DNA from: an uncultured Flavobacteriaceae bacterium
Lineage (GTDB): Bacteria > Bacteroidota > Bacteroidia > Flavobacteriales > Flavobacteriaceae
NCBI GenBank assembly: GCA_947489085.1
Contig: CANLCJ010000036.1
Coordinates: 1-40,956, forward strand
Reading direction: 5' to 3'
DNA length: 40,956 nt
The notes beneath the pieces are model-generated. The model worked only from the letters and a program-made list of their open reading frames with translations. It searched no databases and had not been told where the DNA came from. The position numbers and the translations under genes are program-made. Shown one piece after another: positions 8,315 through 16,823 of this stretch (its first letter is position 1; each line of letters opens with the position of its first letter).

Positions 8315-8797
8315 TTAAAGAAACCGGTTGTGCCAGCTTTCACTTGCTGGTACTTCCCAGTTATTTTTATATTCTGCAATATTGGTTACAAGATTGTTAA
8401 ACACTATTGTATTTTTAGATACAGCTTTATCTTTCGCCATTTTTTTAAAGTCCAATAGAGGTTTATAGGCTATAAAGTCGCCTTGCTTGTAAGATACATT
8501 CATTTTATCCATAAGATCTACGTTGTAATCTTTCTCTAGTTGTTGAATAAAGTGTACAGAAGCATCTATAGAACAACCTGTAGCCGCATTAGCGTTTTGG
8601 TTTAATCCTAAAATGATAAAGCGTTTGTATTTTAGAAGGTATCCTGCTTCTAAATCGCTACCGTGTGCAGTCCAATTTTGTATAAATACATTTAATTTTT
8701 GTTGAATTTCTTCTAGTTCTTCTGGCGTAAACGATCTATTGGCTTGGTATATCCAAACTCTTGATGCTTCTGGTAATGTATTAAAATCTACTAACAT
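8315..8797 (-). CDS. Small conserved Flavobacteriia protein, often mislabelled ABC transporter ATPase
   Basis: This 160-residue soluble protein has no signal peptide and no membrane segment. Homologues in this order are often labelled ABC transporter ATPase, but the sequence has no Walker A, Walker B or signature motif, so that name should not be used. Visible features are an N-terminal FNTLPEASRVWIYQANR block, an IQNWTAHGSDLEA motif, then ATGCSIDASVHFIQQLEKDY. The aromatic/acidic pattern suggests a compact alpha/beta domain of unknown role. It starts 15 nt after the stop of the CCG-domain Fe-S gene and is the last gene of that block, which suggests a functional link with the Fe-S proteins. 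Confidence 0.8.
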   Translation of the reverse strand: MLVDFNTLPEASRVWIYQANRSFTPEELEEIQQKLNVFIQNWTAHGSDLEAGYLLKYKRFIILGLNQNANAATGCSIDASVHFIQQLEKDYNVDLMDKMNVSYKQGDFIAYKPLLDFKKMAKDKAVSKNTIVFNNLVTNIAEYKNNWEVPASESWHNRFL

Positions 8798-8812
8798 GTT
8801 TTGTTTTTAAGG

Positions 8813-9601
8813 TTACAGATCGTTTGCGTTTGCTATTAGTTCTGCAACGTCCATAACTTGTACATTCTCTTTTTCTTTAGCTTTCATACCATCGGTTAGC
8901 ATGGTATTACAAAATGGGCAACCTGCAGCTACAATGTCTGGTGTGGTTTCTAAAGCTTGTTCTGTACGTTCTATATTTATTTCTTTATCTCCTGGTTCTG
9001 CATCTTTAAACATTTGTGCCCCCCCTGCACCACAACATAACCCGTTGCGTTTACAGTTTTTCATTTCTACCAGTTCTGCCTCTAATTTTTCTATAAGTGT
9101 TCTTGGCGCTTCGTATACATTATTTGCTCTTCCTAAATAACAGGGGTCGTGAAATGTAATGCGTTTGCCTTTGTATTTACCGCCTTCTATACTTAACCTA
9201 CCTTCATTTAACAGTGTTTTTAAAAATTGGGTGTGGTGCATTACCTCGTAATTCCCTCCTAGTTCTGGATATTCGTTTGCTAGGGTGTTAAAACAGTGCG
9301 GGCAAGCGGTTACTATTTTCTTTATTTCGTAAGCATTTAATACTTCTATGTTTGTTACGGCTTGCATTTGAAATAAAAATTCGTTTCCTGCTCGTTTTGC
9401 AGGATCTCCTGTGCAGCTTTCCTCTGTGCCTAAAACAGCAAATTCTACATTGGCTTTATGGAGTAACTTTACAAAGGCTTTTGTTATTTTCTTTGCTCTA
9501 TCATCGAAACTTCCAGAACAGCCTACCCAAAATAATACTTCTGGCTGTTTACCTTGCGCCATGTACTCTGCCATTGTGGGTACTTTGAGTGTCTCGCTCA
9601 T
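8813..9601 (-). CDS. (Fe-S)-binding protein with two CCG (cysteine-rich) domains
   Basis: The protein has two cysteine-rich domains of the type found in HdrB, GlpC, SdhE and LutA. The first runs from WVGCSGSFDD to TACPHCFNTL. The second runs from FHDPCYLG through GLCCGAGGAQMF to GCPFCNTML. Such domains bind a 4Fe-4S cluster or thiols and hand electrons to a partner. The partner here is very probably the membrane 4Fe-4S protein encoded just upstream (9760-11073), with which it would form a two-subunit reductase like HdrDE. The 262-residue length is usual for the Bacteroidota version. The two genes are separated by 158 nt that contain a structured element. The electron donor and acceptor cannot be read from the sequence. 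Confidence 0.88.
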   Translation of the reverse strand: MSETLKVPTMAEYMAQGKQPEVLFWVGCSGSFDDRAKKITKAFVKLLHKANVEFAVLGTEESCTGDPAKRAGNEFLFQMQAVTNIEVLNAYEIKKIVTACPHCFNTLANEYPELGGNYEVMHHTQFLKTLLNEGRLSIEGGKYKGKRITFHDPCYLGRANNVYEAPRTLIEKLEAELVEMKNCKRNGLCCGAGGAQMFKDAEPGDKEINIERTEQALETTPDIVAAGCPFCNTMLTDGMKAKEKENVQVMDVAELIANANDL

Positions 9602-9679
9602 ATTTTCTGTGTTTTAGTTCTACTGTTTTTAAAACGGTGTAGTTGTAATTTTATGTTTTATTGGGATTAGATTGGTTTT

Positions 9680-9759
9680 GCGTTAGGGATTGAACGGTTT
9701 GTTTGAGCGCCTCGCAGAGTGCGAGTAGTGAAAGCCCGACCCTTGTGGTAACGCCCTAA
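9680..9759. repeat. Structured GC-richer intergenic element, probable Flavobacteriia repeat or RNA
   Basis: This 80-nt block is GC-richer than its surroundings and ends exactly at the stop codon of the membrane Fe-S gene. On the plus strand it begins GCGTTAGGGATTGAACGG and ends CCCGACCCTTGTGGTAACGC CCTAA. The outer arms can pair in two ways: GCGTTA (9680-9685) with TAACGC (9749-9754), or TTAGGG (9683-9688) with CCCTAA (9754-9759). Inside, CTCGCA (9711-9716) pairs with TGCGAG (9720-9725) around a 3-nt loop. I recall similar GGGATTGAA...AGCCCGACC...AACGCCC blocks scattered between genes in many Flavobacteriaceae. It may belong to the Flavo-1 RNA class, but I cannot confirm that. Strand of function is unknown. 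Confidence 0.6.
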
Positions 9760-11073
9760 TTACTCGTCTTTCCAATTTAATCTATCCATTTGGTTGTATG
9801 GCCATGGTGCGCCATTGTTCTCTATATTAGTCATCATATTATTGAGCTCTACTGGTGCTGCAGATTGCTCCATAACAAGGTAACGGCGCATGTCTAGTAT
9901 TATAGATAATGGGTCTATACTTACGGGGCAGGCTTCTACACATGCGTTACAGGAGGTACAGGCCCATAACTCTTCGTTTGTTATATAGTTGCCCAGTAAT
10001 TGCTTACCGTCGTCTTTAAACTCGCCATTATTAGTGTCTATATTTTTGCCTACTTCTTCCAGACGATCTCTGGTATCCATCATTATTTTTCTTGGCGATA
10101 GTTTTTTTCCTGTTTGGTTTGCCGGACACTCACTTGTGCAACGTCCACATTCTGTACAGGTATAGGCATTTAAAAGTTGTACGCGATTTAAATCCATAAC
10201 ATCACTAGCACCAAATTTGGCTGGAACATCCTCTTCTGCACCTTCTGGTGCTGCCGCGAAGGGATCTGCATCTGGATCCATCATTAGTTTTACCTCGTTG
10301 GTTACAGCTTCTAAATTGTTAAATTCGCCCTGCGGTTTCAACCTACCATAATATACATTTGGAAATGCTAATAATATGTGGAGGTGCTTTGAATAATAGA
10401 GGTAATTTAAAAAGGCTAGTATGCCCAATATGTGTAGCCACCATGCACCACGTTCTATAAAATGCAGCGTTGCTTCTGGCAAGTTTGAAAATAAGGGGGC
10501 TATATATTGGCTTATTACATTTCCTGAATTTAAATTTTGAAATGGCAAATCTGTAGCATTCATTATTAAAAATAATGCCATTAACACCATTTCGAAATAC
10601 AGAATGTAATTGCCATCGTTTTTAGGCCAACTTGTCATTTCGCTTTTCCAAAAACGGGCTAGTTTTAAAACGTTTCTACGTGCCCAGAATATAACTACTG
10701 TTATAAATACCAAACATGCCAGTATTTCGAAAGTGCCTATAAGGAAACCATACACGGCTGTGGGTAATACTTTTAATCCAATTCTATGGGTACCAAAAAT
10801 ACCATCTATTATAATTTCTAATACTTCTATGTTTATTACTATAAAACCAACATAGACTATTACGTGTAAAATACCCGATATTGGTCGCCTTACCATTTTG
10901 CTTTGCCCTAGGGCTATGTTTACAACGTTTTTCCAACGTTGGGCGGTATCGCCTTTAACTGCCACATCTTGCCCTAGCTTAATGTTTCTTACAAGTTTTT
11001 TTACGTTTTTAAAAAAATAGCCTACACCTGCTATTAAGGCTACTGCGAAAAGTATGTTTGGTAAATACTCCAT
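9760..11073 (-). CDS. Membrane (Fe-S)-binding protein with two 4Fe-4S motifs, reductase subunit
   Basis: The N-terminal part (about 1-230) has several hydrophobic helices: one at the N-terminus, then about 64-90, 105-130, 155-175 and 205-230. It carries histidines and resembles a NarI/HdrE-like cytochrome b unit. The C-terminal half (about 300-390) has two ferredoxin motifs, CTECGRCTSECP and CTSCNACVEACP. The combination of a membrane quinone-type unit and a dicluster ferredoxin matches the fused HdrE/HdrD-like subunit found in Bacteroidota beside a CCG-domain protein. It probably passes electrons between the quinone pool and that partner. It starts 18 nt after the mlaD-like gene in the same direction, so it is in that operon. 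The 437-residue length is normal for this family. Confidence 0.88.
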   Translation of the reverse strand: MEYLPNILFAVALIAGVGYFFKNVKKLVRNIKLGQDVAVKGDTAQRWKNVVNIALGQSKMVRRPISGILHVIVYVGFIVINIEVLEIIIDGIFGTHRIGLKVLPTAVYGFLIGTFEILACLVFITVVIFWARRNVLKLARFWKSEMTSWPKNDGNYILYFEMVLMALFLIMNATDLPFQNLNSGNVISQYIAPLFSNLPEATLHFIERGAWWLHILGILAFLNYLYYSKHLHILLAFPNVYYGRLKPQGEFNNLEAVTNEVKLMMDPDADPFAAAPEGAEEDVPAKFGASDVMDLNRVQLLNAYTCTECGRCTSECPANQTGKKLSPRKIMMDTRDRLEEVGKNIDTNNGEFKDDGKQLLGNYITNEELWACTSCNACVEACPVSIDPLSIILDMRRYLVMEQSAAPVELNNMMTNIENNGAPWPYNQMDRLNWKDE

Positions 11074-11091
11074 AAACCTAAAGATACTAAA

Positions 11092-12054
11092 TTAATTTTG
11101 TTCTTCTATCTCGTTACCTTCCTCGTCGTAGCGCTTGGGCTTTTTTCCAAATAAAGAGAAATGTACATAGCGTTTAGGATTTAATTTCATGTCTTGTAGC
11201 AATTGTTCTAATTGCAAACTTGCGCCTTCTAAATTATTGTACAACCCTTCGTCTTTAAGCAGTTTTCCTATTGATCCTTCGCCGTTTTCTATTTTACCTG
11301 TTACAGTATTTAGACTAGACATTGTAGCTTTAAGATTGTTTATAGTTGCTTCTAAGTCTACTTTAGCTATTTGATTTGTAGTTTTAGATAGGTTTGATGC
11401 AATGTTATCTACATTGGTAAGCGTGGTATTTAACTTGTCTTGATTGCTGGCAATTACAGCGTTTAATGCTGCAGAACTTACTGCAAAATTATTAATAACG
11501 GTATTTAAACCTGCGATGCTTTCTCTTAAATTCCCTCTCGTATCATCATCTAAAACATCGTTAACATTTGTTAGTAACGAGTCTGCATCTAGCATCATAA
11601 TTTCTACCTTTTTTTGAAGTGGTGCCAGGCGTTGGTCTACAAGATCTGTAATTCCTGCTTTTATTGTGCCTTCTAAAACAGCTTTATCTTCTGCTACTGC
11701 TGCGCCATCGCCTGCGGGTTTTATGGCTACAGCTTTACCGCCTATTAAGCCTGCTTCGTAAATTTCGGCAATACTGTTTTTTGAGAATTTAAAATCGGTA
11801 TCTACTACCATTTCGACGGTTATTTTACCAGAGCCATCGCCTTTAAAGCCTACAGCGGTTACCTTTCCTACTTTTAAACCATTTATTGTTACTGGAGTCG
11901 AGGAGACTAGGCCTTCTACATTATCGTATTCGGTATAATATGTTCTGGAGCCATCGAGTACGTTTTGCCCTTTTAGGTAATTGAATCCAAAAATAAAAAG
12001 TATGATTCCTGCTAATACTAGGATTCCTGTTTTTGCCTCTCGTGATATTTTCAA
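11092..12054 (-). CDS. MlaD/MCE family outer-membrane lipid transport protein
   Basis: One N-terminal membrane anchor (about 8-25) is followed by a single MCE domain (about 35-115; YYTEYDNVEGLVSSTPVTING, KVGKVTAVGF) and a long region predicted helical (about 130-290) with repeated N-x-L spacing (NLSKTTNQIAKVDLEATINN). It ends in a charged tail. MCE proteins form periplasmic hexamers that shuttle phospholipids between membranes, normally with an ABC permease and ATPase; those partners are not next to it here. The context is a minus-strand run behind the amidase gene, 50 nt away. A TAAATTTG box (minus strand, 12074-12081) 20 nt upstream could be its own promoter. The MlaD-like role in lipid asymmetry is inferred from family. 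Confidence 0.88.
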   Translation of the reverse strand: MKISREAKTGILVLAGIILFIFGFNYLKGQNVLDGSRTYYTEYDNVEGLVSSTPVTINGLKVGKVTAVGFKGDGSGKITVEMVVDTDFKFSKNSIAEIYEAGLIGGKAVAIKPAGDGAAVAEDKAVLEGTIKAGITDLVDQRLAPLQKKVEIMMLDADSLLTNVNDVLDDDTRGNLRESIAGLNTVINNFAVSSAALNAVIASNQDKLNTTLTNVDNIASNLSKTTNQIAKVDLEATINNLKATMSSLNTVTGKIENGEGSIGKLLKDEGLYNNLEGASLQLEQLLQDMKLNPKRYVHFSLFGKKPKRYDEEGNEIEEQN

Positions 12055-12104
12055 AATGTGTTTGTTTTTAAAACAAATTTAAAATAAATTTAGATAGTAT
12101 GTTA

Positions 12105-13199
12105 TTAATTAGAGTTCGATTTTAAAACTTCGGCTAACAGTTGCTTTTTTCCATTTTTAAAGGCTACTATAAAACTAGAATTATATCCTTTAGCCTTTGC
12201 GTTTTCCATTAATTTTTTTGCTGTATTGTAGTTGGACGTGTTACCGTAATAATATTTGTAAAGCTTACCTTCTAATTGCCTACTTATTGTGTCTAAACCT
12301 TTAAAATTGTAAGGTTTTGGCATTAATTTTCTAGAACTTGCTGCTATTTGCACTTTAAAGGTAACGTCTTTAAAAACCATGTCTGCTGTTGCTTCTGCTA
12401 CAGTTTCTGTATTAAAAACCTCTACAGCATTGGTTACAGCTATAGATTTTTTATAATCTAGAACTGCATTGGCTATAGAGTTAGACATTTCTTGTTGCCC
12501 TTTTTTCGAATTTAGGTATTTGCCTTCTCTATTATTCGTTAAAAACCCTAACTCTACTAATACGCTTGGCATTACGGTTTGGTGCAATACAATAAATCCT
12601 GCTTGTTTAACATTTCTATCTTTTCGTTTAAGTGCTATAAAGTTTTTTTGAATTAGACTTGCCAGATATATACTTTGGTCTAAATATTCTTCGAGACCTA
12701 AAATAATACTTATGGCATCTTCTGGTGCATTAGGGTCGAAGCCATCATAGTTTTTCTTGTAATCGTCCTCAAGAAAAATAACAGAATTTTCTTTTTTTGC
12801 CAGCTCAAAATTAGTTTTGTTTCTGTGCAACCCCAATACAAAGGTGCCTGCACCATAAGCTTGAGTGTTATGGGAGTCGCAGTGTACCGAAACAAAGAGG
12901 TCTGCCTTAGCTTTGTTGGCTATTTTACCTCTTACAAACAGGTCTACAAATACATCTTTCTTTCTTGTGTATACCACTTTTACATTGGGTACTTTCTCCA
13001 ATTGCCGCCCTACTTCTAGCACCACTTTAAGGGCAATATCTTTTTCCCGATAGCCATTTCCTAAATTTCCGGGGTCTTTACCACCATGTCCTGCATCTAA
13101 TACAACAATAAATTCGCTCTTCTTTTGAGCTTTTGTTGTCTTAGGAATTAGTATTGCTAATGTTAAGCATACGAAAGTGACTATAGTTTTCGTTTTCAT
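12105..13199 (-). CDS. N-acetylmuramoyl-L-alanine amidase (Amidase_3) with SPOR-like C-terminus
   Basis: A periplasmic zinc amidase that cuts the stem peptide from MurNAc, used for daughter-cell separation and peptidoglycan turnover. Signal peptide 1-24. The catalytic domain spans about 29-230 with zinc ligands in DAGHGGKD (H38), REKD (E52) and SVHCDSH (H106), and the catalytic glutamate in VLVELGF (E216). Residues 275-360 (VTFKVQIAASSRKL ... YYYGNTSNYNTAKKLM ... SSFIVAFKNGKK) look like a SPOR domain, which binds denuded glycan strands and would target the enzyme to division sites. It is the first gene of the minus-strand block and is divergent from lptD, with palindromes in the shared upstream region. 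Confidence 0.9.
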   Translation of the reverse strand: MKTKTIVTFVCLTLAILIPKTTKAQKKSEFIVVLDAGHGGKDPGNLGNGYREKDIALKVVLEVGRQLEKVPNVKVVYTRKKDVFVDLFVRGKIANKAKADLFVSVHCDSHNTQAYGAGTFVLGLHRNKTNFELAKKENSVIFLEDDYKKNYDGFDPNAPEDAISIILGLEEYLDQSIYLASLIQKNFIALKRKDRNVKQAGFIVLHQTVMPSVLVELGFLTNNREGKYLNSKKGQQEMSNSIANAVLDYKKSIAVTNAVEVFNTETVAEATADMVFKDVTFKVQIAASSRKLMPKPYNFKGLDTISRQLEGKLYKYYYGNTSNYNTAKKLMENAKAKGYNSSFIVAFKNGKKQLLAEVLKSNSN

Positions 13200-13220
13200 G
13201 TATTAAAAAGGATAAATTAT

Positions 13221-13250
13221 GAAAATAAAATTATTTTCGCCCAAAAGGGC
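13221..13250. promoter_or_regulatory. Adjacent palindromes in the amidase/lptD divergent region
   Basis: GAAAATAA-AA-TTATTTTC (13221-13238) is a perfect 8-bp-arm palindrome. It is followed at once by GCCC-AAAA-GGGC (13239-13250), a small GC hairpin. Both lie 22-51 nt upstream of the amidase start and upstream of the lptD -7 box, so they could be operator sites or leader structure for the amidase. Confidence 0.35.
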
Positions 13251-13354
13251 TTAGTTTTTGATTAGACATACCTCTAGAAATAAGCAAGTTGTTTTTCTTT
13301 TGAAAAGAACGAAATATTTCTAAAGAAATTAAATTAAACCCAGAAAAATATATT

Positions 13355-13362
13355 TAATTTTG
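13355..13362 (+). promoter_or_regulatory. Candidate -7 box for lptD
   Basis: TAATTTTG is an exact TAnnTTTG match. It contains the outermost possible TTG start codon of lptD (13360-13362). If this box is used, transcription begins near 13369 and translation cannot start at 13360, which favours the TTG at 13411. There is no TTG at the -33 distance. Confidence 0.4.
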
Positions 13363-13410
13363 GCAATTCAAAAACCGAGCCATACTTTTACAAAAATACA
13401 TTTAAAAGCG

Positions 13411-16134
13411 TTGCACACAAACAACTTAAAAATACTTTTTGCATTGAGTTTTACAGTGTTTATCAACACTTTTAGCTTCGCTCAAGACCTCCCTAATTCT
13501 AGTAGACCTATTACCTCTACCAAGGTTAACGATTCTCTTAATTTTAAGCGTTTAGATAGTATTTCTAACCCTGAAATTGCCGAAATAGCTTTAGATACAG
13601 TTGTTGTAGATTCTATAAGACCCAAGAAAAAGGAATTTTTAGAAAATATTGTAGACTATACTGCCTTAGATTACACTGCCCTTAACCAAAGAGAACAAAA
13701 GATTTACTTGTATAATGAAGCAGAAGTAACTTATGGCGATATTAATATTAAAGCTGGAGACATTACTATAAGTTACAAGACTGATGAAGTACATGCTAAG
13801 GGTATTATAGACTCTACTGGTGCTTACACCCAAGCTCCCGTTTTTAAGCAGGGGAACAGCGAAGTAAAACCTGACTCTATTGTATTTAACACAAAGTCTC
13901 AAAAAGCATTGATATATAATAGTATAACAGAACAAGGTGAGGGTACTGTAATTGCTAGCATTACAAAAAAAGAAAACGATTCTACATATTACGTAAAAAA
14001 TGCAAAGTATACCACTTCTGAGAATCTAGACGACCCAGAGTATTATTTTAAACTTAGAAAAGCGAAAGTTATTCCTGGAAAAAAAATTGTAACGGGCTTA
14101 GCAAATTTATTTATTTACGATGTGCCTACGCCTTTAGGCTTGCCTTTTGGTTTTTTCCCACAGTCTGACAAACAAACCTCTGGACTTATTATACCTACGT
14201 TTGGAGAGCAGAGAGAACGTGGGTATTTTTTACAAAATGGGGGCTACTATTTTGCATTAAGTGACCATGTAGATTTAGCACTTCTTGGAGATTATTATAC
14301 TAATGGTAGTTTTGGTATTCGTGCTGAAAGCACTTATGCCGTTAGATACCGATTTAGAGGTAATTTTGGATTTAGATTTGAAAATTTACTAACTAGCGAG
14401 CCCGGTTTTAGCGATTTTTCGCGAAGTACAATATACAATTTACGCTGGTCGCACAACCAAGATGCTAAAGCTAGTCCTAATTCCAGGTTTTCGGCGTCTG
14501 TTAATTTAGGTAGTAGTACCTTTTTTAGGCAATCTTTAAACCAAGCCACCACAGGATCGTTTTTAAATAATACATTGGCCTCTTCTGTATCTTACTCAAG
14601 AACTTTTACTGGGGAGCCACAAGTAGATTTTAGTGTTACTGCTACCCATTCTCAAAATACACAAACCGAGCAAATCAATCTTACCTTACCTACATTTCAA
14701 GGTAACGTGGGTAGAGTTTTTCCTTTTGCACCTAAAGTTGGCACAAAAAAAGGAGCTTTACAAAACATAAGTTTCCAATATAGTTTGAGAGGCGAAAACA
14801 GAATACAAACTGTAGATTCTTTATTTTTTACAAGCGAGACGTTTGATGATTCCAGAAGTGGTTTCCAACACACTATACCTATAAGTACAAACTTTAAAGT
14901 ATTAAAACACTTTAGTGTTAGCGCCAGTACCAACTACAATGAAGTGTGGACGTTTAAAACTATAGACAGACGTTTCGATGTTGAAACTGCAGAAACCATT
15001 ACCGATACTATCAATGGGTTTGATGCTTTTAGAACTTACAACTTTAGCTCCAGTTTGGGAACCACCATTTATGGCTTGTTTAATTTTGAAAGAAAGGGCA
15101 AGGATAGGAAAATAAAATCCATAAGGCATATTATAAGGCCCTCTATTAGTTACAATGTTAACCCTGCATTCGATCAATTTTTCGACTCTTTTGAAGGTCG
15201 AGAAATTATTGATGCAGATGGCAATACAACACGAGAAATAGAGGAATTTACACGTTTTGAACAAAGTATCTTTGGTGTACCAAACCGGACGTTTTCAAGT
15301 TCTGTAGGCATATCATTATCCAACAACTTCGAAGCCAAAATACGTGATAAAGATACTACTGCCACAGAACCCAAGAAAATAACATTACTTAATAACTTAA
15401 ACCTTTCTACGGCTTACAACATTGCTGGAGATTCTTTACAATGGAGTCCTTTACGTGTAAACGGTGGCACACAGTTTTTTAATAACAGATTAAGCCTTAA
15501 TTTTTCTGCTATTTTAGACCCTTATGCACTAGATAATAATAACAATCGAGTAGATCGATTTAATATAGAAAACAACGGAAGTTTATTTAGGCTTACTAAT
15601 GCAAATGCAAATATGAGTTATTCGCTCTCTGGAGGCGGAGGCAGAAACAGAGACGAACGCGACCCAAGTATTCAAGAAAATTTAAGAAATGGTGGTAGAG
15701 CCGATGATTTATTTGGAAGGTCTGAGGATTTTGCTAACAATTTATTTCAAGATGACGAGGATGACGAAGAGGAGAAAACTAATAATAAGTTCTATAACTT
15801 TAAAATTCCTTGGAGTTTGCGTTTAGCTTATGCTATTAATTATTCCAATCAACGTAGAAACGACGAGATTTCTTCCCATTCGTTAATGTTCTCTGGAGAT
15901 ATCGAACTTTCTCCCAAATGGTCCGTAGGTGGGTCTTCTGGTTACGATCTTAGAAATAATGGATTTACCTTTACGCAATTGCGTTTTGCTCGAGATTTGC
16001 TGAGCTGGCGTATGAATTTTAGTTGGGTACCTTTTAGCGACCGAAGTTCTTGGAATTTCTTTATTGGTATAAAATCTAGTATTTTACAAGATTTAAAATA
16101 CGAACAACGCAGACAGCCAGACCAAACGCTTTAA
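13411..16134 (+). CDS. lptD: LPS assembly outer-membrane protein LptD (Bacteroidota type)
   Basis: This protein inserts lipopolysaccharide into the outer leaflet of the outer membrane. After a signal peptide ending TFSFAQ comes an OstA/LptD_N beta-jelly-roll region (YLYNEAEVTYGDINIKAG ... VHAKGI). A long beta-barrel region follows, with alternating aromatic strands and a late acidic loop (FQDDEDDEEE). The reading frame opens at a TTG at 13360 (924 residues) and has no early ATG. I chose the second TTG at 13411 (907 residues), because the first lies inside a perfect -7 promoter box and because 13411 gives an ordinary signal peptide of about 25 residues (HTNNLKILFALSF). If homologues share the QKPSHTFTK peptide, 13360 would be right. 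The gene is divergent from the amidase. Confidence 0.85.
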   Translation: MHTNNLKILFALSFTVFINTFSFAQDLPNSSRPITSTKVNDSLNFKRLDSISNPEIAEIALDTVVVDSIRPKKKEFLENIVDYTALDYTALNQREQKIYLYNEAEVTYGDINIKAGDITISYKTDEVHAKGIIDSTGAYTQAPVFKQGNSEVKPDSIVFNTKSQKALIYNSITEQGEGTVIASITKKENDSTYYVKNAKYTTSENLDDPEYYFKLRKAKVIPGKKIVTGLANLFIYDVPTPLGLPFGFFPQSDKQTSGLIIPTFGEQRERGYFLQNGGYYFALSDHVDLALLGDYYTNGSFGIRAESTYAVRYRFRGNFGFRFENLLTSEPGFSDFSRSTIYNLRWSHNQDAKASPNSRFSASVNLGSSTFFRQSLNQATTGSFLNNTLASSVSYSRTFTGEPQVDFSVTATHSQNTQTEQINLTLPTFQGNVGRVFPFAPKVGTKKGALQNISFQYSLRGENRIQTVDSLFFTSETFDDSRSGFQHTIPISTNFKVLKHFSVSASTNYNEVWTFKTIDRRFDVETAETITDTINGFDAFRTYNFSSSLGTTIYGLFNFERKGKDRKIKSIRHIIRPSISYNVNPAFDQFFDSFEGREIIDADGNTTREIEEFTRFEQSIFGVPNRTFSSSVGISLSNNFEAKIRDKDTTATEPKKITLLNNLNLSTAYNIAGDSLQWSPLRVNGGTQFFNNRLSLNFSAILDPYALDNNNNRVDRFNIENNGSLFRLTNANANMSYSLSGGGGRNRDERDPSIQENLRNGGRADDLFGRSEDFANNLFQDDEDDEEEKTNNKFYNFKIPWSLRLAYAINYSNQRRNDEISSHSLMFSGDIELSPKWSVGGSSGYDLRNNGFTFTQLRFARDLLSWRMNFSWVPFSDRSSWNFFIGIKSSILQDLKYEQRRQPDQTL

Positions 16135-16184
16135 TTATAAAGTAAACCTTTGTTTGAGTGTTGTGTGCAAACAAAAGCGTAGAC

Positions 16185-16661
16185 ATGTTTAATCTATTTA
16201 AGACATCTAATTCTAAAATCCCTAAAAGAATTCCTATAGCGAGAATGGAAGATTATCATACCCACTATTTAGGAAAAACTAATGATGGGAAATTATTCTT
16301 TGGATATGAAACGTATGCTAATAAAAAACCTCACTGGGAAGTTAAACCTGAATTACAGAGCAAAAACCGAATAGATATAGCAGTATTGTACTTGTTTGAT
16401 AAACAAGGGAGATTTATAACCTCTAAACATTGGTTAACCGATTTAGATGAAGAGAGACAAAATACGACTGAAAAGCTAGAAGAAATGATCGCTGAGTTGG
16501 GACAAATCACCTTTTGCGATATTGAAATTGAAACCTTTGAGACTACTATAGACGGGATACAATGTGGATTAATCCCTGATGAGAAATATGAAAGTGTTGG
16601 TTTATACCCGAGCAATACCATTTCGTTTCAAGAACCTTGGGATGGAGAATACGAAACTTAA
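16185..16661 (+). CDS. Small protein of unknown function between lptD and ridA
   Basis: A 158-residue soluble protein without signal peptide; I do not recognise its family with confidence. The frame could open at a GTG (16158), but the ATG at 16185 is a better start (MFNLFKTSNSK). It has a basic N-terminus, a central VLYLFDKQGRF strand pair, an acidic helix (LDEERQNTTEKLEEMIAEL) and a C-terminal SFQEPWDGEYET. The ending of the type PWDGxYxT recalls small orphan immunity-like proteins, which is only an impression. There is no toxin gene beside it. lptD and ridA are often direct neighbours in this family of bacteria, so this gene may be an insertion. Confidence 0.65.
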   Translation: MFNLFKTSNSKIPKRIPIARMEDYHTHYLGKTNDGKLFFGYETYANKKPHWEVKPELQSKNRIDIAVLYLFDKQGRFITSKHWLTDLDEERQNTTEKLEEMIAELGQITFCDIEIETFETTIDGIQCGLIPDEKYESVGLYPSNTISFQEPWDGEYET

Positions 16662-16823
16662 TGCAAAGAAAACGAACTTAGCTACAGTATACGTTACAAA
16701 TAAATACGCGTTTAAAACTGATCTCAAGGTATACTCCTACTTACGAGAATAATTGTAAATTAATAACAACTGTTTATTTATAAAACTAAATACCATAATA
16801 AGCATTGCTTACATACCTATAAC

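Noticed and set aside
8315-8797. Name ABC transporter ATPase for the 160-residue protein
   Set aside because: No Walker A, Walker B or signature motif is present; the name is an inherited database error.
14902-15264. 120-codon minus-strand ORF inside lptD
   Set aside because: Shadow of the lptD reading frame; no motif and no independent start signals.
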